10,049 nt of DNA. Origin: Actinomycetes bacterium (GTDB lineage: Bacteria > Actinomycetota > Actinomycetes > Actinomycetales > Microbacteriaceae). Each line of letters begins with the position of its first letter. Positions within the stretch are counted from its first letter, which is position 1. The notes beneath the pieces are model-generated. The model did not search any database. It was given only the letters and a program-made list of their open reading frames with translations, and was not told where the DNA came from. Shown here one piece after another: positions 1 through 5,159 of this stretch. The stretch lies in the NCBI GenBank assembly GCA_023421635.1, contig JAEZSU010000342.1, positions 1-10,049 on the forward strand, given 5' to 3'. Position numbers and translations under genes: made by a program.

Positions 1-1
1 C

Positions 2-451
2 AGCGGCATGGCGCTGCGCGCGGTGCTGGGCGAGGGCCCGGAGGGGCTCACCCTGCCCGAGGGCACCATCCGCCCCGACGACGTGGTGCTCGTCGGCGCC
101 CGTGCGATCGACGAGGCCGAGGACGGCTACATCCAGGGCTACGGCATGCGCACCGTGACGGTGGCGGACCTCGCCGACCCTGATGCGCTCGCCGAGGCCG
201 TGGCGGCCACCGGCGCCGACGCGGTGTACGTCCACCTCGACGTGGACGTCCTCGACCCGGGGCACATGCCGGGTGCGAAGACCGCCACCCCGTTCGGCGT
301 CGAGACCCCCGTGCTCGTGGCCGCCGTGAAGCGTCTGCGCGAGCGGGTGCCGCTGGCGGGCGCCACGCTCGCCGAGTACGCGCCGTCCGCGTCGGGTCCC
401 GACCCGGCCGACCTCGGCACGCTCCTTCGCCTGGTCGGAGCGCTGGCATGA
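2..451 (+). CDS. Arginase/agmatinase-family protein (ureohydrolase fold), C-terminal part
   Basis: The reading frame is already open at the left edge, so the true start lies outside the window. An ATG at 8 is internal: it sits in an S-G-M-A-L context like the conserved 'GMPL' segment of the family. Ureohydrolases use a Mn(II) pair to hydrolyse guanidino compounds such as arginine, agmatine or formiminoglutamate. The visible part contains the second metal-ligand motif HLDVDVLDP (233-259), giving the D-x-D-x-x-D pattern, and a late LAEYAP segment matching the conserved 'vEynP' region that ends the active site. The first metal motif (DAHxD) would lie upstream and cannot be inspected, so substrate cannot be decided. 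The stop overlaps the next gene's ATG by 4 bp (ATGA, 448-451), implying co-translation. Family assignment is firm; the exact enzyme is open. Confidence 0.87.
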   Translation, partial: SGMALRAVLGEGPEGLTLPEGTIRPDDVVLVGARAIDEAEDGYIQGYGMRTVTVADLADPDALAEAVAATGADAVYVHLDVDVLDPGHMPGAKTATPFGVETPVLVAAVKRLRERVPLAGATLAEYAPSASGPDPADLGTLLRLVGALA

Positions 452-822
452 CCTCCCCCGCCGGGCGGATCGGCGCCGCGCTCCGGTACGCCGGGTTCCG
501 CTACGGCTGCACCGTCGGCTGGGTGTGGGGCGGGCTGCTCAGCCGGGGCCGGATCGAACGGCGCGGGACGCTGTGGGTGTTCCGCGGCATGCCCTCGTGG
601 GCGTATCCGCGCGGCGGCGTGTGCGTGGGCAACTGCTTCCTCACCGGTGACGGTCCGATCGACGACCGGCTCATCGCGCACGAGTCGGTGCACGCCGAGC
701 AGTGGCGCCGCCACGGGTTCCTCATGCCGGTGCTGTACGCGCTCGCCGGCAGGGATCCGCTGCGCAACCGCTTCGAGATCGAGGCGGGGCTGGAGGACGG
801 CAACTACCTGCCGCGTCGCTGA
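448..822 (+). CDS. Small conserved actinobacterial protein with HExxH motif, function unknown
   Basis: 124 residues, starting at the ATG of an ATGA overlap with the arginase-family gene and preceded by GGAG about 7 nt upstream. The key signature is IAHESVHAEQWRRHG (residues 76-90): an HExxH zinc-type motif (H78, E79, H82) with a following Q, resembling the helix of minimal metallopeptidase-like domains such as DUF4157. A possible third ligand lies in RFEIEAGLEDG (E110 or E112), about 28 residues later. Cysteines C59 and C63 form a C-x3-C pair just before the motif. The N-terminal half is tryptophan- and glycine-rich, with a weakly hydrophobic segment near residues 20-31 but no clear signal peptide. 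From memory, similar actinobacterial proteins are often labelled 'Fe-S oxidoreductase', but two cysteines cannot by themselves hold a usual 4Fe-4S cluster, so I do not adopt that name. Gene reality is well supported; function is unknown. Confidence 0.8.
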   Translation: MTSPAGRIGAALRYAGFRYGCTVGWVWGGLLSRGRIERRGTLWVFRGMPSWAYPRGGVCVGNCFLTGDGPIDDRLIAHESVHAEQWRRHGFLMPVLYALAGRDPLRNRFEIEAGLEDGNYLPRR

Positions 823-823
823 G

Positions 824-840
824 CCGTCGCCGCTGGACGG
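824..840. terminator. Short hairpin between convergent genes
   Basis: CCGTC (824-828) pairs with GACGG (836-840) around a 7-nt loop, in the 21-bp gap between two converging genes. It lacks a T-tract on either side and is only 5 bp long, so a terminator role is tentative. Confidence 0.25.
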
Positions 841-843
841 TCC

Positions 844-1305
844 TCAGTGGACCGGCAGGCCGAACCGGGCCGGCGCGTGGATGCGGGACGGGTCGATGCC
901 GCGCTCCTGCAGCAGGTGGTCGACGATCTCGGCCGTGCCGAGGAAGCCGCCCAGCAGCGTGACCGTGGTCTCGCAGGCGTCGTCGCAGAGCATCTCGTCG
1001 GCCCATGCGTTCACGGCGCGGGCGAGTGCCTGGCCGCTGCCGCACCCGCGGCCGGTGCCGGGGGCGCCGGTGCGCGCGTCGCGGCACAGCCAGGTCACGG
1101 TCATCCGCGGCGGGGCGTCGAGCGCGACCACGGCGGTGGCGTCGGGCACCTCCACGAACACCCGGCCGGTGGAGCACAGCGGCAGGGTGGCCAGCACGAC
1201 TTCGAGCTCGGTGAGCGACGATTCGTCGGCCGTGACCAGGTGCTGGGCGCGGGCGTGCCTCGACGTGCGGCAGGCACTGGCGTTGTGCGGGGTGTTCTCG
1301 TGCAT
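844..1305 (-). CDS. Stand-alone SIP (siderophore-interacting protein) domain protein
   Basis: 153 residues from ATG at 1305. An in-frame ATG at 1338 is rejected because it lies inside the candidate operator and -35 region. The protein matches the C-terminal NAD(P)H-binding SIP domain of siderophore-interacting ferric reductases (ViuB/YqjH type): an N-terminal 'HLVTADESSLTELEVVLATLP' -like strand-helix (around residues 22-42), RVFVEVPDA (48-56), a WL segment (72-73), and a final GGFLGTAEIVDHL segment (119-131) followed by an RIHAPARFG tail. Full SIP proteins also carry an N-terminal FAD-binding domain that is absent here, so it cannot be a complete flavin reductase alone; it may work with a separate flavoprotein or act as a regulator or adaptor. 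Six cysteines (12, 44, 74, 88, 107, 111) are many for this size. A candidate iron box overlaps its promoter, supporting an iron-related role. Exact function is inferred. Confidence 0.8.
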   Translation of the reverse strand: MHENTPHNASACRTSRHARAQHLVTADESSLTELEVVLATLPLCSTGRVFVEVPDATAVVALDAPPRMTVTWLCRDARTGAPGTGRGCGSGQALARAVNAWADEMLCDDACETTVTLLGGFLGTAEIVDHLLQERGIDPSRIHAPARFGLPVH

Positions 1306-1314
1306 GACGCGTCC

Positions 1315-1344
1315 ACTATACCCGCGAAGGGTAGGCATGCCTAA
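1315..1344 (-). promoter_or_regulatory. Promoter of the SIP-domain gene, predicted (near-)leaderless
   Basis: On the minus strand a good -10 box TATAGT (1320-1315) lies 18 bp downstream of TTAGGC (1344-1339), a plausible -35. Only 9 nt separate the -10 from the ATG at 1305, so transcription would start at or within about four bases of the start codon. There is no Shine-Dalgarno sequence in the gap, which agrees with a leaderless mRNA. Confidence 0.6.
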
Positions 1345-1349
1345 CCTTT
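1331..1349. promoter_or_regulatory. Candidate DtxR/IdeR-type iron box
   Basis: GTAGGCATGCCTAACCTTT matches the actinobacterial iron-box consensus TWAGGTTAGSCTAACCTWA at 14 of 19 positions by eye, with the right half (GCCTAACCT) intact. The surrounding 22 bp (1327-1348) form an inverted repeat with 9 of 10 arm positions paired around AT. It covers the predicted -35 of the SIP-domain gene, so iron-loaded repressor would block transcription. The site is seen in the sequence; regulation by iron is inferred from family knowledge. Confidence 0.6.
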
Positions 1350-1368
1350 CTTCAGGACGACCGGTTCG

Positions 1369-2091
1369 TCAGGCGTCCGTGACGAGCACGCGCCGGAGGC
1401 CCGCCACCTCGTCGGCGCGAAGGCCCGCGCTGCGGAGGTACTCCCCTGCGGACCCGTAGCGGCGGTCCACATGATCGAGGAGGTCCGCCATGGCCGCCGC
1501 CGGCGACTGCGCGACCAGTTCCTCCACGTGCTGCGCGTGCGGGTGCGCGGCGCGCAGCCACGCGATGAGCCGCCGGTTGCGTTCGGCCGGGAGCTCGGCG
1601 GCGGTCCTCGCGTAGTCCGCGACGATCGCCTCCCGCTCGACGCCGGCGGCGGAGAGCACGAGCGCCACGGTCACCCCGGTGCGGTCTTTCCCCGCGGTGC
1701 AGTGCACGAGGACGGGAGCCTCCTCGAGGATGCCGCGCGCGACCTGCGCGATCCGTTCGGCGGATTCGCGGACGAGGTGCCGGTACAGCTCCACCAGGGT
1801 GATGTCGTTGACGAAGAAGGAGTCTGCGGAGCCGAGGAACAACGGCACGCGTTCGGGGATCGGGAGCCGGTCGTCCAGGCTGCTCGGTTCGCGGGCGACC
1901 TCCTCGCCGTCGCGCAGGTCGATGATCCGCCGCAGCCCGAGCGCCGCGAGCGCGTCGCGCCCCGCGCCGTCCAGGCGGTGGAGCGTGCCGGATCGCAGCA
2001 GCACCCCGCGCCGGGTCACCCCTCCCGCAGCCGGCAGCCCGCCGACGTCGCGCAGGTTGACGGCGCCGGGGATGCGGAGCGTCTCGGTCAC
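1369..2091 (-). CDS. Tyrosine/serine phosphatase, PtpB (MptpB/LipA-like) family
   Basis: 240 residues from GTG at 2091, which overlaps the upstream CMD gene's TGA by 4 bp (GTGA). The frame stays open further upstream but that extension is a shadow of the CMD gene. The P-loop HCTAGKDRTG (residues 130-139) carries catalytic Cys131 and Arg137 with the K-D pair (135-136) typical of the MptpB group, which includes the mycobacterial secreted phosphatase PtpB and Listeria LipA. The N-terminus has the family's VNLRDVGG motif (11-18), followed by IIDLRDGEEVA (56-66). Length is near the family norm. There is no signal peptide, so a cytosolic role is likely. Natural substrates of such chromosomal homologues in free-living actinobacteria are generally unknown; phosphotyrosine, phosphoserine or phosphoinositides are possible. 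Identification of the fold and active site is confident. Confidence 0.9.
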   Translation of the reverse strand: MTETLRIPGAVNLRDVGGLPAAGGVTRRGVLLRSGTLHRLDGAGRDALAALGLRRIIDLRDGEEVAREPSSLDDRLPIPERVPLFLGSADSFFVNDITLVELYRHLVRESAERIAQVARGILEEAPVLVHCTAGKDRTGVTVALVLSAAGVEREAIVADYARTAAELPAERNRRLIAWLRAAHPHAQHVEELVAQSPAAAMADLLDHVDRRYGSAGEYLRSAGLRADEVAGLRRVLVTDA

Positions 2092-2561
2092 ACGCCCTCG
2101 CCCCGCGGCGGCACCGGGTAGCGCCCGGCGATCGCGACCCGGTTGAAGGCGTTGATCGACACCAGGACCCAGCTCAGCGCCACGTACTCCTCCTCCGAGA
2201 GGATGCCGCCGACGTGGTCGTACACCGCGTCCGGCACACCGTCCTCGTGGATGAACGTGAACGCCTCGGTGAGTTCGAGCGCGGCCCGCTCCCGCTCGGT
2301 GAACACGCCGGAGTCCCGCCAGGTGGTCAACTGCGCGATGACGTCGGCGTCGAGCCCGGCGGCGAGCGCCTTGTCCACGTGCACGCGCACGCAGTACGCG
2401 CACCCGTTCAGCTGCGAGGCGTGCAGCTGCACGAGCTCACGCAGCCGCGGGTCGACCCCCGCCTCCGCGGCGAGGGAACCCGCGGCGGTGGCGAGCGCGC
2501 TCAGCGCCTTGTACGCGCTCGGCGCGGATCGGGACAGGTGGACGCGCTGCTCCTCGCTCAT
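2088..2561 (-). CDS. Carboxymuconolactone decarboxylase (AhpD/CMD-fold) family protein
   Basis: 157 residues from ATG at 2561. A GTG immediately upstream (2564) would add one residue; ATG is preferred because a -10-like TAGTCT ends 6 nt before it. The AhpD-type redox signature is intact: E42-x11-C54-A-Y-C57-x3-H61 inside LNGCAYCVRVHVDKA, the arrangement of the proton relay and CxxC of mycobacterial AhpD alkylhydroperoxidase. A typical CMD C-terminal half follows (VALSWVLVSINAFNRVAI), where family members pack as trimers. The likely role is thiol-dependent peroxide or radical detoxification rather than carboxymuconolactone decarboxylation, since no aromatic-catabolism gene is nearby; the physiological partner is unknown. 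It shares a 4-bp GTGA overlap with the phosphatase gene, so the two are probably one transcript. Family call is confident, the substrate is not. Confidence 0.9.
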   Translation of the reverse strand: MSEEQRVHLSRSAPSAYKALSALATAAGSLAAEAGVDPRLRELVQLHASQLNGCAYCVRVHVDKALAAGLDADVIAQLTTWRDSGVFTERERAALELTEAFTFIHEDGVPDAVYDHVGGILSEEEYVALSWVLVSINAFNRVAIAGRYPVPPRGEGV

Positions 2562-2567
2562 CACGTC

Positions 2568-2573
2568 AGACTA
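2568..2573 (-). promoter_or_regulatory. -10 element of the CMD-family gene, predicted leaderless
   Basis: TAGTCT (minus strand 2573-2568) is followed by exactly 6 nt and then the ATG at 2561. The spacing fits transcription starting at the start codon. No convincing -35 or Shine-Dalgarno sequence is visible. Confidence 0.45.
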
Positions 2574-2603
2574 CCCAGCGCCCGGCGGCACCGGCCGGAG
2601 CCG

Positions 2604-2609
2604 TAGCAT
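2604..2609 (+). promoter_or_regulatory. -10 element of the alpha/beta hydrolase gene, predicted leaderless
   Basis: TAGCAT is followed by exactly 6 nt and then the GTG at 2616, mirroring the divergent CMD promoter in the same 54-bp gap. No Shine-Dalgarno sequence is present before the GTG, so a leaderless mRNA is the simplest reading. Confidence 0.45.
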
Positions 2610-2615
2610 GCTGCC

Positions 2616-3539
2616 GTGACCAGTGACACGCTCGACGAGTTCTCGTTCCTGCCCGAACAGGCGACCGAGCTCGGCCTCACCGATCCCCTGCCCGCCGTCC
2701 GCCGTCTCGCCATGACGCTGCCGGACGGACGGACGCTGTCGGCACTGCGCTACGGCGACGCCCCGCCGCAGGTGACCCTGCTGCACGGCGCGGGACTGAA
2801 CGCGCACACGTGGGACACGACGGTGCTCGCCCTGGGCCTGCCTGCGCTCGCGCTGGATCTTCCGGGGCACGGCGACTCCTCGTGGCGGACGGACGCCGAC
2901 TACACCGCACGCACGCTCGCCCCAGACGTCGTCCGCGCGCTCGAAGCCTGGACCGACGGCCCGCAGGTGCTCGTCGGCCACTCGCTGGGCGGGCTCACCG
3001 CCGCGGCGGTGGCCGCCGCCGCCCCCGACCGGGTGCGCGACCTCGTCATCGTCGACATCACCCCCGGGGTGGATCCGGATGCCGGCCCGAGCCAGGTGCG
3101 CGCGTTCTTCGCGGGGCCGACGGACTGGGCGGACCGCGACGAGCTCGTCGAGCGTGCGCTGTCCTTCGGTCTCGGCGGCAGCCGCCGCGCGGCCGAGCGG
3201 GGCGTCTTCCTCAACTCGCGCGTGCGGCCGGACGGGAGGGTCGAGTGGAAGCACCACTTCGCGCACCTCGCCGCCGCGGCGGCGAACGCCGGGACGGCGG
3301 CACCGGCCGGCGCCGTGGGCGGCGTGCTCTCCGCCACCGGCTGGGAGGACCTCGCGGCGGTCACCGCGCCGATCACCCTCATCCGCGGCGACCGCGGGTA
3401 CGTCACCGAGGCGGATGCGGCGGCCTTCGCGGACCGCCTCCCCGCCGCACAGGTCGTCGAGGTCCCCGCGCACCACAACGTGCACGAGGAGCTCCCCGCC
3501 CGCCTCGCCGCGCTCATCCGCGCGACTGCCGCCGGCTGA
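2616..3539 (+). CDS. Alpha/beta hydrolase
   Basis: 307 residues from GTG at 2616; this start is supported by the -10 box 6 nt upstream and by loss of any coding signal before it. It has a complete alpha/beta hydrolase layout: LLHGAG oxyanion-hole motif (residues 55-60), DLPGHGDS (81-88), nucleophile elbow GHSLGG (121-126, Ser123), a cap-like insertion around 155-245, a likely acid Asp259 in IRGDRGYV, and catalytic His in AHHNVHEE (His287 probable). The first 30 residues form a short extension ahead of the first core strand. No signal peptide, so cytosolic. Substrate cannot be read from sequence; esterases, epoxide hydrolases and C-C hydrolases share this architecture. Transcribed alone, divergent from the CMD-family gene, with the importer operon starting 117 bp downstream. 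Confidence 0.88.
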   Translation: MTSDTLDEFSFLPEQATELGLTDPLPAVRRLAMTLPDGRTLSALRYGDAPPQVTLLHGAGLNAHTWDTTVLALGLPALALDLPGHGDSSWRTDADYTARTLAPDVVRALEAWTDGPQVLVGHSLGGLTAAAVAAAAPDRVRDLVIVDITPGVDPDAGPSQVRAFFAGPTDWADRDELVERALSFGLGGSRRAAERGVFLNSRVRPDGRVEWKHHFAHLAAAAANAGTAAPAGAVGGVLSATGWEDLAAVTAPITLIRGDRGYVTEADAAAFADRLPAAQVVEVPAHHNVHEELPARLAALIRATAAG

Positions 3540-3552
3540 GGCGCGTCGTCAT

Positions 3553-3580
3553 GTGACCACGCCGTGACCCTTCCGTGATC
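3553..3580 (+). promoter_or_regulatory. Three 11-bp-spaced GTGAYC direct repeats upstream of the importer operon
   Basis: GTGACC (3553), GTGACC (3564) and GTGATC (3575) begin exactly 11 bp apart, immediately upstream of the predicted -10. The GTNAC-n6-GTNAC layout is the form bound by dimers or tandem copies of OmpR-family response regulators in actinobacteria (MtrA, GlnR, PhoP). Which regulator binds cannot be decided from three units. Confidence 0.5.
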
Positions 3581-3590
3581 CCGGCCGTCC

Positions 3591-3596
3591 TAGGCT
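3591..3596 (+). promoter_or_regulatory. -10 element of the importer operon
   Basis: TAGGCT fits the actinobacterial TANNNT -10. A start around 3602-3604 would give a leader of about 53 nt. No good -35 is visible at 16-18 bp, which is common for activator-dependent promoters and fits the repeats just upstream. Confidence 0.45.
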
Positions 3597-3630
3597 GGTG
3601 TACCGCACCGCAGCAACCCTGGAATCATCT

Positions 3631-3656
3631 GCCCGACCCGGGCGAAAGGAACGCGC
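3631..3656 (+). promoter_or_regulatory. Hairpin and Shine-Dalgarno of the binding-protein gene
   Basis: A perfect hairpin, GCCCG (3631-3635), loop ACC, CGGGC (3639-3643), abuts the ribosome binding site GAAAGGA (3644-3650), which lies 6 nt before the ATG at 3657. The hairpin leaves the Shine-Dalgarno exposed; whether it is regulatory or merely stabilises the mRNA is unknown. It matches no riboswitch class I know. Confidence 0.45.
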
Positions 3657-5159
3657 ATGCTCCGCCGCTCACTCCTGGCCGCCACAGCGCTCGTGGCCGC
3701 CGCGACCCTTACGCTCACCGCATGCTCCGGGAGCGGCGACGCCGCCGGAACCGGGCCGGCCGACCCCGACGCCTCGGTCGCCGTGCGACTCGCGCTGGCA
3801 CCCAACGACCTCGACGTCCGCATCACCTCGGGCGCCCCGCTCGACCAGATCCTCGTGGACAACGTCTACCAGGGGCTGGTCGCGCGCACCCCCGACCAGG
3901 AGATCGTCCCGTCCCTCGCCTCCGACTGGACCGTCTCGGACGACGCGCTGACCTACACCTTCGAGGTGCGCGAGGGCGTCACGTTCCACGACGGGCAGGA
4001 ACTCACGCCCCAGGACGTCGTGTGGTCGCTCACCCAGCACCGCGACAACGCCGACTGGAACCGCGCGTCCGCCCTCGCCGGCGTGCAGTCGATCACCGCG
4101 GACGGCCAGGAGGTGACGCTCGCCCTCGCCCAGCCGGACTCGGCGCTCCTGTGGGAGCTCACCGGCCGTCCCGGCATCATCCTCAAGGAGGGCGACACGG
4201 TCGACTACAAGACCCAGGCGAACGGCACCGGGCCGTTCACCCTCGCGAACTGGAACCAGGGCGACAGCGTGACCCTCGCCCGGTACGACGGCTACTGGGG
4301 CGAGCCCGCCGCATCCGCCGAGGTCGTCTTCCTGATCATCCCGGACACCCAGACCGCGCTGAACGCCGCCCTCGCGGGCGAGCTCGACGTCGTCACCGGG
4401 TTCGACGCGACCATGCAGGACCAGATCGAGGCCGGCGGCGACTTCGCCGTGCAGATCGGCGCGTCCACCGACAAGGGCACCCTGGCGTTCAACCAGACCG
4501 AGGGCCCCCTCGCCGACCAGCGCGTCCGCCAGGCGATCCGCCAGGCGATCGACCACGACGCGTTCGTCGAGGCCGCCGGCGCGGGCGAGACCCTCTACGG
4601 CCCCATCCCGTCGCTCGACCCCGGGTACGAGGACCTCTCCGACGTCGCCCCGTACGACCCGGACGCCGCGAAGCAGCTGCTCGCGGACGCGGGGGTCGAG
4701 GACCTCGAGCTCACCCTCACCATCGGCAACTGGTACTCCAGCAGCATCCCGCAGCTGCTCGTGTCCGACCTCGACGAGGTGGGCATCAGCCTCAAGGTGA
4801 AGTCCGTCGACTTCCCCACCTGGCTCAACGACGTCTACACGAACAAGGACTACGAGCTCAGCTTCGTGCTCCACACCGAGGCGCGCGACTTCGAGAACTG
4901 GGTCGACCCGGACTACTACTTCACCTACGACAACCCCGAGGTGCAGGCGCTGTACGCGAAGGCCCTCGCGGCGACGGATGAGGCCGAGGCGGCCGACTTC
5001 CTCGCCCAGGCGGCGCGCATCGTGTCCGAGGACGCGGCCGCCGACTGGATCATCAACGGCGCATCGGTCGTCGCCGTCGCGACCGACGTCACGGGGATGC
5101 CGAACGTCAACGTGAACGAGCGCCTGGACGTCTCGAAGCTCAGCAAGAGCAACGGGTGA
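3657..5159 (+). CDS. ABC transporter substrate-binding lipoprotein, family 5 (peptide/nickel class, DppA/OppA-like)
   Basis: 500 residues, starting at an ATG with strong GAAAGGA ribosome binding site. The N-terminus is a lipoprotein signal: MLRRS, a hydrophobic stretch, then lipobox LTAC with lipidated Cys23, followed by a flexible Ser/Gly/Ala-rich linker. The mature part is a family 5 extracellular solute-binding protein: the early 'DNVYQGLV' and 'YTFEVREGVTFHDG' segments, GTGPFTLANW (residues 190-199) with the following YDGYWGEPA, and the RVRQAIRQAIDHDAFV helix (about 289-304). These proteins capture oligopeptides, dipeptides, nickel chelates, sugars or other solutes outside the membrane and deliver them to the permeases; the ligand is not predictable here. 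It is the first gene of a five-gene importer operon, and its TGA overlaps the next GTG by 4 bp. Length is typical of the family. Confidence 0.93.
   Translation: MLRRSLLAATALVAAATLTLTACSGSGDAAGTGPADPDASVAVRLALAPNDLDVRITSGAPLDQILVDNVYQGLVARTPDQEIVPSLASDWTVSDDALTYTFEVREGVTFHDGQELTPQDVVWSLTQHRDNADWNRASALAGVQSITADGQEVTLALAQPDSALLWELTGRPGIILKEGDTVDYKTQANGTGPFTLANWNQGDSVTLARYDGYWGEPAASAEVVFLIIPDTQTALNAALAGELDVVTGFDATMQDQIEAGGDFAVQIGASTDKGTLAFNQTEGPLADQRVRQAIRQAIDHDAFVEAAGAGETLYGPIPSLDPGYEDLSDVAPYDPDAAKQLLADAGVEDLELTLTIGNWYSSSIPQLLVSDLDEVGISLKVKSVDFPTWLNDVYTNKDYELSFVLHTEARDFENWVDPDYYFTYDNPEVQALYAKALAATDEAEAADFLAQAARIVSEDAAADWIINGASVVAVATDVTGMPNVNVNERLDVSKLSKSNG

Noticed and set aside
448..822. 'Fe-S oxidoreductase' label for the small HExxH protein
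   Set aside because: Only a C-x3-C pair near the middle plus one other cysteine; no cluster-binding motif or redox domain is visible.
1306..1338. Earlier ATG (1338) for the SIP-domain gene
   Set aside because: It lies within the iron-box palindrome and upstream of a good -10 box, so it would probably not be in the mRNA.
1356..1370. GACGA/TCGTC hairpin at the end of the phosphatase gene as a terminator
   Set aside because: Only 5 bp with no T-tract and overlapping the stop codon; expected by chance at this GC content.
1471..2121. 216-codon plus-strand frame opposite the phosphatase gene
   Set aside because: Antisense shadow; the minus frame has the HCTAGKDRTG active site.
2092..2403. Upstream extension of the phosphatase frame
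   Set aside because: Arg-rich shadow of the overlapping CMD gene; the GTG at 2091 in a GTGA overlap begins the recognisable protein.
3575..4981. 468-codon plus-strand frame overlapping the binding-protein gene
   Set aside because: Arg/Pro/Gly-rich shadow in another frame; the true gene has a Shine-Dalgarno sequence and recognisable domains.
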